DNA of 64,000 nt from Thauera sp. 2A1 (GTDB lineage Bacteria > Pseudomonadota > Gammaproteobacteria > Burkholderiales > Rhodocyclaceae): contig NZ_SSXV01000143.1 in the NCBI RefSeq assembly GCF_009469595.2, forward strand, positions 1-64,000, read 5' to 3'. Shown here one piece after another: positions 27,908-36,974 of the stretch. The position numbers and the translations under genes were made by a program. The notes under the pieces are model-generated. The model had not been told where the DNA came from and ran no database searches. It saw only the letters and a list, made by a program, of their open reading frames with translations. The first letter of the stretch is position 1. Every line of letters starts with the position of its first letter.

Positions 27908-28506
27908 CAGGCCGCTTCCTCGTGGCGCAGGATCGCTTCAGCGACACCGATGGAAACAAGTTCGTTCCATAGCGCCTCGGCCTCAATGTCGAGGCCAGGC
28001 CATTGCAGTTCCGGACCAGGCGCGGCTACCGCGTCGGGCAGCCCCAGGACCGTGACGTCAGCCACACGTCGCCATCCGACTGGGTCACCGTCGGCATCAT
28101 CGGCCGAGGATGGCCAGATCAAATGCTTGCGACAGACCTGCACCGAAAGCTCAATACGGCGAATTTCCTCCCGTGCCTCGGCGTCGGGGGCTTGCGGAAG
28201 CGCGAGCACGAGATAGCCATCGATCGGACGGCCCCGTGTGTGGCGTTCGCCTTGGACGAGAACTTCATCGAACCAGGCTTGGCCAGCCGCCGCCGCCTGC
28301 TCGACCGACGCCGGGTCGCTTGCCCCGCACGGCCAGAGAAGAACGCGCGCATAGGAGGAGGACCAAAGCGTCGAACCGTTGGGCGGCCGGATAGGTGTTT
28401 CCGATTGCGGAAGATCGTTAATGCTCACGAGTCCAACCTTGGCGCAAAGTTCTTCAAGCTGCCCACGGGCGCCCGCGAGGTCCGCGGGTTCAGTTCCTTC
28501 CGTCAT
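27907..28506 (-). CDS. Small middle component of the ATPase system
   Basis: A 199-residue protein with no catalytic motif visible. It is acidic, with Trp/Pro-rich stretches (LWSSSYARVLLWPCG, HLIWPSSADD) and no signal peptide or membrane segment. Size and position, wedged between a large effector-like gene and an SMC/Rad50-like ATPase with overlapping stop and start codons at both ends, fit the 'middle component' of ABC-three-component (ABC-3C) systems. In those, the middle protein is thought to couple the ATPase to the effector. The assignment rests mainly on context. Confidence 0.65.
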   Translation of the reverse strand: MTEGTEPADLAGARGQLEELCAKVGLVSINDLPQSETPIRPPNGSTLWSSSYARVLLWPCGASDPASVEQAAAAGQAWFDEVLVQGERHTRGRPIDGYLVLALPQAPDAEAREEIRRIELSVQVCRKHLIWPSSADDADGDPVGWRRVADVTVLGLPDAVAAPGPELQWPGLDIEAEALWNELVSIGVAEAILRHEEAA

Positions 28507-30344
28507 CCACTCCCCTCCTGAAAGAACGCGCCGATTCGGTCGAGCAGCGCAGTCACGCGCGCATCATCGTCGGCGGCATCATAGTCGGCGAAGACTGCCG
28601 CGACATGCGAGAGACCAAGACCCGCTACCCGCCGCAGTACTTTGGTAGTAGTGATATCACCAGCGACAGGTGCAAGCGATCCGCCGGCGGAGAGGTCGGT
28701 GCCGACCGCAGGTGCAGCGCTGATGTCGTCCCGCCGATCCTCTTCGATTTCCCCATCGGCAATGTCACCCATGCGTGTGGATCCGAATACCACGAGGTAC
28801 GGATGTACGCCACCGTTAAGTCTCCATTCGGCAAGATGGCGCTTCAGCGCTCGCGGTGATTCGCTGGGCGAGCGCCACACAAGGATGTGACGGTCCTGCG
28901 TATCGATCCGCAGTTGGCCAGTCATACCCGGAACAGTCTGCCACCTGATCCCCTCAATCGACTTTAGCGTCGCAAGTGCATGGAGCCCGGTCTTAAGCGC
29001 ACTACCCACCTCCGCATCATGGAGTGCATCGGGGTCAACCGGTTCGGCGGCGCGGGTTCCTTTCAGTGTCGAGTTGAGTAAGGACGCCGGGCCGTGCGGA
29101 TCGGAGCGCCGCAATTGTTCGCCGATTTCGATGATGCCTCTAGCGAGCCTTGGCGCGCAGCCGGGATCGGGCGGATGCCGGCGGAGGAATCGTGCAATCT
29201 CACAAGCAGCCGCGCTTGGCGCAATCACGACGGGCGCCGCGATTCCCTCGTCGTGGATCGGGCACGCCATGTTGCCCCGCCAGACAAAGTTACCATTGAC
29301 CGGGTTGTACGGCGCCCAAGAGACAAGACCCGCAGTAGCCGATGGGTGCGTTTGGCGCACGACTGCGCCAACAACGCCTTGGGCGTTGAGTGCGCGAGTC
29401 GCAGGCAAACTCGCTTGGCCATGAGTCATCGTGCCATAAGGTGCAAATACGCCGGTCAGACTGCGCCACTTGTCATGGGTCTCATTCGCCACCGGTTCAT
29501 CATGCGCGACATTGCAGAGCGCAACGGCGCCCGATCGCCCGGCAAGCACGACGTTGAGGAGTGAATCGATCGCGACCGCCCAGTTCTGATTGAAACCGGT
29601 TTGGAGCAATGACCCCACGACGAGCGTCGGCCGGTCGTCAGGAAGAGTCGCCAGCATGCGTTGTATCCTTGCTTGTGGCGACGCGGAGTTCTGCGCGGCC
29701 GGTTGCACGAGATCAGCGCAAATCAGCGGCAAGATGTCGAGATCGGTGAACCGCAGATGTAGGAATGTCTCGCCGGTCTGCAGGTCGGGAATGGCCACAG
29801 CCTCGAACGCCTGCTGAAGGACATTCTTGAGGTACGCGATACAGTGGGTAATGCCATTGGGCTCGTGAACCCAGCACCATCCGCCGTTGACCCGCATCGC
29901 GACGCTGAGGGGGTGATCAACCTGCAACCAAGCCAGATGGCGATGCGTGCCTCCTTCTGCTCCACCTGTCTGCCAATCCAGCACAGTCTGGCCCACGGTT
30001 GCCCCGAACCCAGCGATCAATACGAGCGGACGATTAGTCGCTCGTACAATCTTATCGACCGCAGTCCAGTCACCTGAGCCCAAGGAATATTCCGGTGCGA
30101 CGACGAGAACGGGACCGCCTCCGGGCATCAACTGCTGCAACGCGGGCTGCGGGTGGTTCGGTCCTCCGATGAGCAGGTCGCGCAGAACGCTCACCGCGAT
30201 TGGCCGGGAAGCATCATGTAACGCCTGGTCAATCGTCGCCGAAAACTGGAGAAGGCAGATATTGAGCCCACCTCCTGTGCGAAGCGCATAGTCCACATCG
30301 ATCCGGGTATGATCTCCTGCGAACTGAAAATGCAGATTGGGCAC
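28503..30344 (-). CDS. Nitrilase-fold protein, candidate effector of ABC-3C-like system
   Basis: A 613-residue protein whose N-terminal ~400 residues look like a carbon-nitrogen hydrolase. A candidate triad is Glu85 (VVAPEYS), Lys173 (AYLKNVLQQ) and Cys209 (DILPLICADL); spacings of 88 and 36 residues suit the nitrilase superfamily. Later blocks (VVGSLLQTGFN, VALCNVAHDE) fit the rest of the fold. The C-terminal ~200 residues are a separate unrecognised domain. It is the first gene of a three-gene operon with overlapping codons, ahead of the middle protein and the ATPase. If the ATPase is a sensor, this would be the enzyme it releases, possibly consuming a small amide or nitrile metabolite or nucleotide. 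That role is inference. Confidence 0.7.
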   Translation of the reverse strand: MPNLHFQFAGDHTRIDVDYALRTGGGLNICLLQFSATIDQALHDASRPIAVSVLRDLLIGGPNHPQPALQQLMPGGGPVLVVAPEYSLGSGDWTAVDKIVRATNRPLVLIAGFGATVGQTVLDWQTGGAEGGTHRHLAWLQVDHPLSVAMRVNGGWCWVHEPNGITHCIAYLKNVLQQAFEAVAIPDLQTGETFLHLRFTDLDILPLICADLVQPAAQNSASPQARIQRMLATLPDDRPTLVVGSLLQTGFNQNWAVAIDSLLNVVLAGRSGAVALCNVAHDEPVANETHDKWRSLTGVFAPYGTMTHGQASLPATRALNAQGVVGAVVRQTHPSATAGLVSWAPYNPVNGNFVWRGNMACPIHDEGIAAPVVIAPSAAACEIARFLRRHPPDPGCAPRLARGIIEIGEQLRRSDPHGPASLLNSTLKGTRAAEPVDPDALHDAEVGSALKTGLHALATLKSIEGIRWQTVPGMTGQLRIDTQDRHILVWRSPSESPRALKRHLAEWRLNGGVHPYLVVFGSTRMGDIADGEIEEDRRDDISAAPAVGTDLSAGGSLAPVAGDITTTKVLRRVAGLGLSHVAAVFADYDAADDDARVTALLDRIGAFFQEGSG

Positions 30345-30833
30345 GTTGTAGTAGGGGCAGCCGGCAACGGTTGAACTGTCGCTCGTTAGAATACCTTCTT
30401 CCCGTCGTCATGTGTTATCGCCACCTTGACCCTGGGGATCTAGCAGTCGTGGCTGCCTCGGCGTACCTTTAGCCCCTTCCTCCCCATACCGCTCTAGGAA
30501 AGAGGGGATCGGAGCTCGTCCGGCACGGCCGATTTGTCTGGATTCAGTTCGCAAAGGGCTGCTTCGGGTCGATATGGTGAGTTCGCAAGATTGCGGACCC
30601 ACCGTTCGACCGCGCAAAGTACCCTACGGCAGTTGTAGGCTGCGTTGCCGCCGCTCATCTGGCGCACGCTGGCCGGCAACTGAGGCCGACTTGCCGGCGT
30701 GCGGCCTCAAGGCGTGACCGGCAGTAGTCGGAGTGGAGTTGCCGTTCCATCGACCGTTTCGTCCAAGGGGCCACAGGCCGGTGATGGCCGCGGGCTGCGA
30801 CTCCGTGCTTCGGACTTTCGCAGGGGCGCGCCT
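30345..30833. other. 489-bp gap inside the defence island
   Basis: No complete gene. On the minus strand a short frame at 30494-30679 contains MSGGNAAYNCRR (30658 down to 30625), the inverted partner of the sequence at 20940-20974. The rest is GC-rich without motifs. It should contain the promoter of the nitrilase-ATPase operon and the terminator of the MBL gene, neither of which is clear. Confidence 0.45.
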
Positions 30834-32255
30834 TCAGTCCACCGTCACCTCGAAATAGAGGTCGGTGGAGCGGGCGCCGCGGGCGCTGGCCTGCGCGGAA
30901 GGCAGCGCGTCGCTGCGTAGAACGTATCCGGCTGCGCCGGTGGTCTGTTCGAGGGCGGCGACCAGGGTGTTCAGCGGGATGTCACCCCAACGCTTCTTCA
31001 CCGCCATGTTGTGGTCCACCGGGATCAGGGCGACCCGCAGCCCACTCATGGATTCGAGGCCGCCCTTGCGAAGGGTTGCGTTGTAGCTGCCATGATGACC
31101 GACCTTGTAGAGGACGGTGCGTTTAAGGAGATCGTCGACCACGACCCGCGTGCCGCCGACCGTCCACTCGTGGGTGCGCCAGGATTCCCAGTTCCCGACC
31201 TGGGCGTCGGCCGCAAAGAGGAGCACGCCGGCCGCGCCCAGATCGACCGCCAGCACGAGACTGGTGTTATTGACTAGGTTGTCCAGCATCAGCGCGAGCT
31301 GGGTCGCGCTATCCATCCAGGCGAGGTCGATACTGCGCCAGGCTTCGCCCGCGCCCTCGTCGACCCAGTAGCGGGCTTGGAAAAAGGGCATGCTGCGAGC
31401 GACCACGTCCGGAATCCGATAGGGGCCGCCGAAGGGCTGGTCCTCGTCGCTGCCGCCGAGCGCCGCGGCGGCAGCGGCGACGCTGGCGGCGAATGCCTCG
31501 GCCGCGAGATGGTAGGTTTCGTCCCGGTCCGTCTTGGCGGGCAGCATCTTCTTCAGGAAAGCCTCGTCGCGGGGCGGGCCCAGCACGTAAATGCGCGCGC
31601 CGAAATCGGACAGTTCGAACGGCTCGTCCTTCGGGTCGCAATAGCGAAGCGTGGCGCCGCCCTTGGCCCGCAGCGCGTCCATAGCGCCGTCCGTGGTGGC
31701 AGCGCCGGCGGCGCCGAAGAATTCGAGGACCGTCGCCAGCAGCGTTGGCTCGGCGCTGGCGGCCAGATGCATCCTCGCCGCCGCCGGTTGCAGCATCGCC
31801 AGCGCATCCGCCTGTTGCTTGCGCAGCGGCGCGGCGTCGGGGTCGCGGGGGTTCTCAGTCCATCCCAGCCAGACCTGGCCGACCTTCAGCCGGGCAAAAT
31901 CATCGGCCGCCTGCACGAAGCCGGACACGTGATCCCAGTGTCGGTGAGTGGCCACCAGGACATCCACGGTCCCGCCGGATTCCTGGATCACGTCCCTCAT
32001 GACGGCGCTCATCTTCGCTTGGGCGTTCGTTGTGCCGAGGATCACGCCGCAGTCGATGAGCATCCGGAACTTCCGCCCGGTCGCGCTGGTGAGCGTGAGC
32101 AGGTGGCAGTCGCCCAGGCCGTGCCGGTAGGTACGTACCGTGGCAGCCGGACGCGGCGCGTTCGTTGCCACCGGCGTTACCACCGTTGCGCCGGGTCCTT
32201 TCCTGGATCTCGAGCGCGTCTTCGTCGTGCCCTTGTCGCTTGCGTTGCCTACCAT
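30834..32255 (-). CDS. Metallo-beta-lactamase-fold hydrolase (ComEC-like)
   Basis: A 473-residue MBL-fold protein. After ~38 Thr/Arg/Lys-rich residues come HGLGDCHLL, a metal motif THRHWDH (His104, His106, Asp108, His109), and a C-terminal YKVGHHGSYN, which is typical of the ComEC/Rec2-like MBL branch. No signal peptide or membrane segment, so it should be cytosolic. GAGGAAA precedes ATG 32255. It starts 11 bases after the stop of the dual-protease gene, so the two are cotranscribed. MBL-fold proteins accompany proteases in some antiphage systems (for example the MBL and trypsin-like genes of type 1 AVAST); a nuclease or phosphodiesterase effector is plausible. Confidence 0.85.
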   Translation of the reverse strand: MVGNASDKGTTKTRSRSRKGPGATVVTPVATNAPRPAATVRTYRHGLGDCHLLTLTSATGRKFRMLIDCGVILGTTNAQAKMSAVMRDVIQESGGTVDVLVATHRHWDHVSGFVQAADDFARLKVGQVWLGWTENPRDPDAAPLRKQQADALAMLQPAAARMHLAASAEPTLLATVLEFFGAAGAATTDGAMDALRAKGGATLRYCDPKDEPFELSDFGARIYVLGPPRDEAFLKKMLPAKTDRDETYHLAAEAFAASVAAAAAALGGSDEDQPFGGPYRIPDVVARSMPFFQARYWVDEGAGEAWRSIDLAWMDSATQLALMLDNLVNNTSLVLAVDLGAAGVLLFAADAQVGNWESWRTHEWTVGGTRVVVDDLLKRTVLYKVGHHGSYNATLRKGGLESMSGLRVALIPVDHNMAVKKRWGDIPLNTLVAALEQTTGAAGYVLRSDALPSAQASARGARSTDLYFEVTVD

Positions 32256-32265
32256 GGCGATTTCC

Positions 32266-35200
32266 TCAGCGGCGGTGAAGGAAGGCGAAGGGCTCGCGCG
32301 CCTGCGCCGCCAGTCCGGTGTAGTTGTTGCCGGCCGCGTCCATCTGCGCCTGCCAGGCGGCCTGACTGCGCGTGACGCGGGCCACTTGGTCGAAGCGCTT
32401 GCGGACCATATAGACCGCCGACTGGGTATTGAGGTCGAAAAGTAGGGTCGCGCCGCCGCGGAATTTCATGCGGCTGCCGTCGCAGGCAGTCAGGGACTGG
32501 GTCAGTTCAACGACCAGTTGCGACAGCAGGCGCCCATCCGGACCGACCCGCTGCAGTGGCCGCACGGAATGGACCTCGATGGCGTGCAGGTCGCATTCAA
32601 TGCTTTCGCCGGCCGCGTTACGCAGCCGGTAACCTTTGGCGGCCCGGCGCTGCAGGCCGAGCATCTCGAACTCCTCGTCGCTGACACTGTCCTGCAGCCA
32701 GCGGTGAACCTGCCGCGCATTGACCAACGAACTGAGCCACGCGCGGCGCCGATGGGTGCTGCGGTCCCACTTCAGGCGCAACCTGTGCAGCAGGCCACCG
32801 AGCCGGCTGAAGGCAAGGGGTGGTGGCTCCCACAGCACGGTTTCGACGGACAGGCTGCGCACCGCTTCGGGGAAGATGCCGCGCTGGGCAAACGCCGACA
32901 CGAAGGCCACGCGGTAGCCCCACGGGTCCGACGGCACGAGGTCGTGGTCGGCGGTGACGAGGGCGCGCAGGAAGTCGCCGAAGGTGATGTCCACCGGCGG
33001 GCAGTAGTCGAGCGCGCGGATACAGATCGTCAGCACGTGGCCGGCGACCTTGGCGGCCACGTCGGTGAGGGCGTCGGTGAGTTCGCTGGACAGGACACCT
33101 GGGGGCAGCACTTCGGAGCCGCCGGTGGCCAGACTGATCGGCCGCAGCGCACGGCGCGCGTAGACCTGCGAAAAGGCGTCGAAGACCGCAGCGACGAGCA
33201 CCGCGCCGCGGGCGTGGGGCTCGTTCGATGCCTGGTAGTCGCCGATCGTTGGCCGCGCCGGCGTCCAGGTCTTGCCACCGGCCCCGTCGTCGGTGAACTG
33301 TCCGATGGCATTGCGCAGCCCGCCGTGCAGCCCCCGCGCCCTGCCGAATTCGACGGCCAACTGAGCGAGCAGGCTGTTCTGCCCGGACAGGTCGCCGCGC
33401 ACCTTGCGCAGCTGGTCGCGCAAGGATTCGTGCAGGGTGAAGTGCTGGAACAGCGCGACAATGTCGGCGAAGGCTTCGTGAAAGGCAAGAACGTCGGGGT
33501 TCGTCGGCTCGCGGAAGCGCGGGTGGAGACCGTCGAGGAGCGCGTGGGTCGTCTCGTGGGCGACGATGTCATGGGAAAGCGCGGTGAATACCGTCTGGCT
33601 CGGCGCGCCGGCGACGTCGAAACGGCACGAGAAATAGCCGAGCAACAAGGCCTTGCGATCCGGGCTGTAGTAGGCGTTTTGCTCGCGCAGCGCGTGAGGA
33701 TAGATGCGCAGCCGCTGCACGAAGCGTTGCCCGGGCCGGGTCTGCGGGCGATTCTGCGCACCGCTCGTTGGTGGATCGCCGGCGCGCGCCTGCAGCGGCA
33801 CCTGCACGACGCGCGGAGACCACAGGGCGGTGCGGCCCAGCGCCCGCTCGAAGTGTTCGATGGTCTTCATGGCCACCGCGTAGGCCATTTGCTGGTGGAA
33901 CTGGGGGTTGGCCTCGGCGGGGCGCAGGCCGTCGGACGCCAGGAGGCGCGGGTCGTTGAGGTCCACCGGCGCATAGCAGCAGCCGCTCGCCGGGTCCACG
34001 TCCACCACTTCGACGTATTCGCCGACCGGCCCCGGCGCCAGGTTGTGCTCCCAGCGGATAGTGGAAATGGTCTCGTTGAGTCCGATTGTCTCCAGTTCCC
34101 GGCCGAGCGACGGGTCGTAAGCATAGATTCGCAAGCGGCGCGCAGTGGGTTCGGGCGGGCGCGGTGCGACGGCGTGCCTCAACTGCAGGGCCTCGACGCT
34201 AGGCGAAGTGGCGGCCGGCCCAATCGGGGGCGCGTCAACGGCCCGCAGGGCGCGGCGCAGTGCTTGCGAGGCCCGGGGATGTTCGGCAAGTGCCTTCGCC
34301 AGCGCGCTCCGCGTGCTGGCATCGAGGGAGGCCGGATCGACGCCGGCATCGGGCAGAATTGCCTCGATCGCCGCGGATTGGGAAAGCTGCAGCGCCTCCA
34401 GTTCGAGCATCGCCTGCTGCGCGGTGCCAGCGTCAACGCCGAGGCCGGTAAGCACCTTGAGGAATCCGAAGCAGGCCGAATCGGGGGCTTCCTTGGCGAG
34501 TTGTGTCTCTTCCGCCGGGGCCACCGCCATAGCAGCGGCGACGCGCAATTCGCCGTTGCCCAGTTTGTGGCCGTCGCCGCGGGCAGCGCTGGAAAATAGG
34601 GCCCGACGCGCCGCCTCGACGCACATCCAGGGCTGGGAGTAGGCATCGCAGGCGGCCTTGTTTTTCTGCAGCCACATGGCTGCAGCGGCGGCGATCTGGG
34701 GCGTTGCTGCGGACGTACCCGCACCATCGAAATCGACCACGTCGGAGCAGCCGAACTTGGCCCACGGCACGTTCGGCGTGCTGGCAGCGAGGGCTGTGCG
34801 CATCTTGCTGTCGGGGCCGTAGTTCCCGGCCATCTTTCTCAGTGGCAGATCGGCGTAAGGCGAGTGGTCAGCCATCACGCCGCAGGCAGCAATGACGCGG
34901 TTGAAGCGCGCCGGATAGACAAGATGGCGGGTGGGCAGATTGCCGAAGTTGTTGCCAGCCGCGGTGACGACGACGACCCCCGCCTCGTAAAGCGCGTTTA
35001 CCGCGTCCGCCCAGGCCCGGCTAGCGAGGCCACCCATGCTCATCGAAATCACCGCCACGGCGCTCTCTGGCCCCTTTCCCGCGGTCAGGCCGTGTACATA
35101 GTCGAAGGCCTGGGCGATGGCGCTGTTGTAGAAGAGCTCGACCCGGTTGGCGACACGGATAGGCACCACCTTCACGAAGGGTGCGGCGCCGAGCCGTGGT

Positions 35201-35874
35201 AGGCCCGCTGCTGGCGCGCCGGCGAGGATGCTCAGGGTGCCGGTGCCGTGGCCAAGGTTATTGAAGAAGCCGGAGGAGTCGTCGGCGGCATCGTTCGGGC
35301 GGTCATCGTCGACGAAGTTGCGCTGCAGGGTCCGCTCGAGGCGCCGGGGCAGGCTATGGTGATCAGGGTCGTAGCCGGTATCGAGGTGGGCCACCCGCAC
35401 CAGCTTGCCGTCGTCGGCAGGCAACGGCAGATCGGCCAGCGCACGGGCGAACTGACCGTGGGCGTCGTCCTGGTACCAGAAGTTGTCCAGCGCCCCGGGA
35501 AAGCCATCGGGGCCGGTCTTCTGGTCGTCCGCCGCGCACGAGGCGACGAGCGCCTGTTCGCGGTCGTTCGGTGGGGCGGTTATCCATGCCTGCTGTAAAT
35601 CCGGCTCGGCGAACTCCGGCCGGACCCCGCCGGCCAAACCGAGGCCCTGGGTGACCATCGAGTGACAGACGTCCCACGCATTGCCCATGTCCAGCGCCAC
35701 CGGCGCCTCGACAATGTGCCAGATCGACGGCGCCGCGACGCTGGCTGTGCGGGGCTCGGTGATACTGCCGAAAAGGGGGCGGGCACGCAGCACCGCAGCC
35801 TGCCCGGCAAGGGACAGGGACGTGTTCGGCGCCACGACCGGCATCTTGACGAGGAATCTTTGAACTTGGGCCAT
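32266..35874 (-). CDS. Subtilisin-like protease fused to HExxH metalloprotease
   Basis: A 1202-residue two-protease protein. Residues ~155-430 form a subtilisin-type (S8) domain with Asp165 (AHLDTGYDP), His209 (LGHGTGT), oxyanion Asn308 (AAGNN) and Ser388 (GAGTSAATP). Around 770-810 is a gluzincin-like site, HETTH (773-777) and HEAFAD (Glu800), close to the thermolysin pattern. The C-terminal ~150 residues resemble an unrecognised domain ending in REPFAFLHRR. No signal peptide is seen, so both domains may act inside the cell. ATG 35874 has GGAGAGG upstream; the open frame extends to 36138 without a better start. Cotranscribed with the MBL-fold gene; probably a protease effector or activator in a conflict system. 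Confidence 0.88.
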   Translation of the reverse strand: MAQVQRFLVKMPVVAPNTSLSLAGQAAVLRARPLFGSITEPRTASVAAPSIWHIVEAPVALDMGNAWDVCHSMVTQGLGLAGGVRPEFAEPDLQQAWITAPPNDREQALVASCAADDQKTGPDGFPGALDNFWYQDDAHGQFARALADLPLPADDGKLVRVAHLDTGYDPDHHSLPRRLERTLQRNFVDDDRPNDAADDSSGFFNNLGHGTGTLSILAGAPAAGLPRLGAAPFVKVVPIRVANRVELFYNSAIAQAFDYVHGLTAGKGPESAVAVISMSMGGLASRAWADAVNALYEAGVVVVTAAGNNFGNLPTRHLVYPARFNRVIAACGVMADHSPYADLPLRKMAGNYGPDSKMRTALAASTPNVPWAKFGCSDVVDFDGAGTSAATPQIAAAAAMWLQKNKAACDAYSQPWMCVEAARRALFSSAARGDGHKLGNGELRVAAAMAVAPAEETQLAKEAPDSACFGFLKVLTGLGVDAGTAQQAMLELEALQLSQSAAIEAILPDAGVDPASLDASTRSALAKALAEHPRASQALRRALRAVDAPPIGPAATSPSVEALQLRHAVAPRPPEPTARRLRIYAYDPSLGRELETIGLNETISTIRWEHNLAPGPVGEYVEVVDVDPASGCCYAPVDLNDPRLLASDGLRPAEANPQFHQQMAYAVAMKTIEHFERALGRTALWSPRVVQVPLQARAGDPPTSGAQNRPQTRPGQRFVQRLRIYPHALREQNAYYSPDRKALLLGYFSCRFDVAGAPSQTVFTALSHDIVAHETTHALLDGLHPRFREPTNPDVLAFHEAFADIVALFQHFTLHESLRDQLRKVRGDLSGQNSLLAQLAVEFGRARGLHGGLRNAIGQFTDDGAGGKTWTPARPTIGDYQASNEPHARGAVLVAAVFDAFSQVYARRALRPISLATGGSEVLPPGVLSSELTDALTDVAAKVAGHVLTICIRALDYCPPVDITFGDFLRALVTADHDLVPSDPWGYRVAFVSAFAQRGIFPEAVRSLSVETVLWEPPPLAFSRLGGLLHRLRLKWDRSTHRRRAWLSSLVNARQVHRWLQDSVSDEEFEMLGLQRRAAKGYRLRNAAGESIECDLHAIEVHSVRPLQRVGPDGRLLSQLVVELTQSLTACDGSRMKFRGGATLLFDLNTQSAVYMVRKRFDQVARVTRSQAAWQAQMDAAGNNYTGLAAQAREPFAFLHRR

Positions 35875-36329
35875 CACCCGCCTCTCCACGGTCGATGCGC
35901 CGGGCCGCGCGTCTCGCCAACCCCATGCGCGCGCAACCCGGGCGATTTCAAGAGTTCTTCCGTTAAAGTCCCGCCATCGCCGGGCCGGCGGACGGGGCAG
36001 GTGCCGCCACGAAACCAGGCGCTCTTGCTGGCCGTAGCGGACGAACTCGCGCCGCTGCGGGTCCGACGACGGAATCGCGAACTGCGGGGCGGTGCGTCCG
36101 CCGCGGCAGGCGCGCTTTGCGAGACCACGGCGAACCACCGTGTTGTGAAGTGGCGCCGCTCCAGCCGGCGCATCGCCCGCGGGCAGGGCATCGGGGAAAC
36201 CCGCTGTCTCCCCGCGGGAGCGCAGCGCGTCGCCACGGATTCTGCATTGAGATCAAAGAGTGCTGCGCCGTGCTCCTGATCTGCACCAGGCGCCATGACC
36301 TTCTTGATTGCGCTTGTCGCGTCTGTCAT
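35874..36329 (-). CDS. Doubtful Arg-rich ORF ahead of the dual protease
   Basis: A 151-residue open frame whose stop overlaps the dual-protease start by one base (TGATG), which suggests coupling. The first ~35 residues look ordinary (MTDATSAIKKV, then AALFDLNAESVA, which is reminiscent of the ATLLFDLNTQSAV near the C-terminus of the dual protease). The remainder is very Arg/Pro/Ser-rich and may be noise. It could be a frameshifted relic of a duplicated C-terminal domain or only the leader region. Confidence 0.28.
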   Translation of the reverse strand: MTDATSAIKKVMAPGADQEHGAALFDLNAESVATRCAPAGRQRVSPMPCPRAMRRLERRHFTTRWFAVVSQSAPAAADAPPRSSRFRRRTRSGASSSATASKSAWFRGGTCPVRRPGDGGTLTEELLKSPGLRAHGVGETRGPAHRPWRGG

Positions 36330-36396
36330 GCACCGTCCTCGGAGCGTTGGTCACTCTTGCAACTGCTGCTGGTATTTCGCGGGCAGAAAGCGTTGA

Positions 36397-36732
36397 TCAG
36401 GCTGTCAACTCGCCAATCAGCGCCAGATCGGCAATACCGTTGGCCGGCCGCCCGTTCTGCGCCCGCCAAGTCTTCACCAGATTCAAGGTCGTCTGCCCGA
36501 ATATGCCGTCGACCTGAATATCCACGCCGCGGTCAGACAGCCCGAGTTGCAGCAGCCGGACGTCGAACCCGCGCGCCAGCGGGGCCGACAGCGTCAGCGG
36601 CCGTGATCCCGGTTGCGGGCCGTCGTAGCAGCCGGGGGGCATTGCGGCCAGCGTCAGCGGTGAAATCTCCTTGCCGCGAACCACAAACGGCAGCTCCAAG
36701 CCCCAGAAGCCCTGGTCGGCGGCTGCGTACAT
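36397..36732 (-). CDS. Peptidoglycan-binding-like small protein
   Basis: A 111-residue protein. Residues ~50-105 carry a PG_binding_1-like repeat (FDVRLLQLGLSDRGVDIQVD, then GIFGQTTLNLVKTWR), the three-helix fold that binds cell-wall peptides or, in some conflict systems, serves as an adaptor. It has no obvious signal peptide, which argues against a simple wall enzyme. It lies upstream of the dual-protease gene on the same strand and may be the first gene of that operon, about 520 bases ahead. Start ATG 36732 lacks a strong ribosome-binding site, so the N-terminus is unsure. Confidence 0.6.
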   Translation of the reverse strand: MYAAADQGFWGLELPFVVRGKEISPLTLAAMPPGCYDGPQPGSRPLTLSAPLARGFDVRLLQLGLSDRGVDIQVDGIFGQTTLNLVKTWRAQNGRPANGIADLALIGELTA

Positions 36733-36913
36733 TTACACAATCTCGGGCTAGACAAGGGCCCCTTCATGACAAAGCATTCGTTCAGCATAGCCTGTGGTCG
36801 ACAGCATTCAAGTGATCGCGGGCCATTTCATGCAGCAGGCGCAATGTGCTCGGCCCGGGCCGATTGCGGCATGCCCAGGTAGGTGAAGCAGTTGAGGATG
36901 GCGGGCGTCTCTC

Positions 36914-36944
36914 AAGAAAACGTTTTACAAGTTATTGTTTTCTT
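36914..36944. repeat. AT-rich inverted repeat
   Basis: AAGAAAAC (36914-36921) and GTTTTCTT (36937-36944) are perfect arms around a 15-base spacer, with weaker outer pairing (GGCGT/ACGCC). It could be an operator or terminator upstream of the minus-strand peptidoglycan-binding-like gene, or an element end. Confidence 0.4.
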
Positions 36945-36974
36945 TGCTAACGCCTTCCACCGCTTGCGGGGGAC

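Noticed and set aside
32518..34599. 693-residue plus-strand frame
   Set aside because: Antisense to the dual-protease gene; no motif and no ribosome-binding site.
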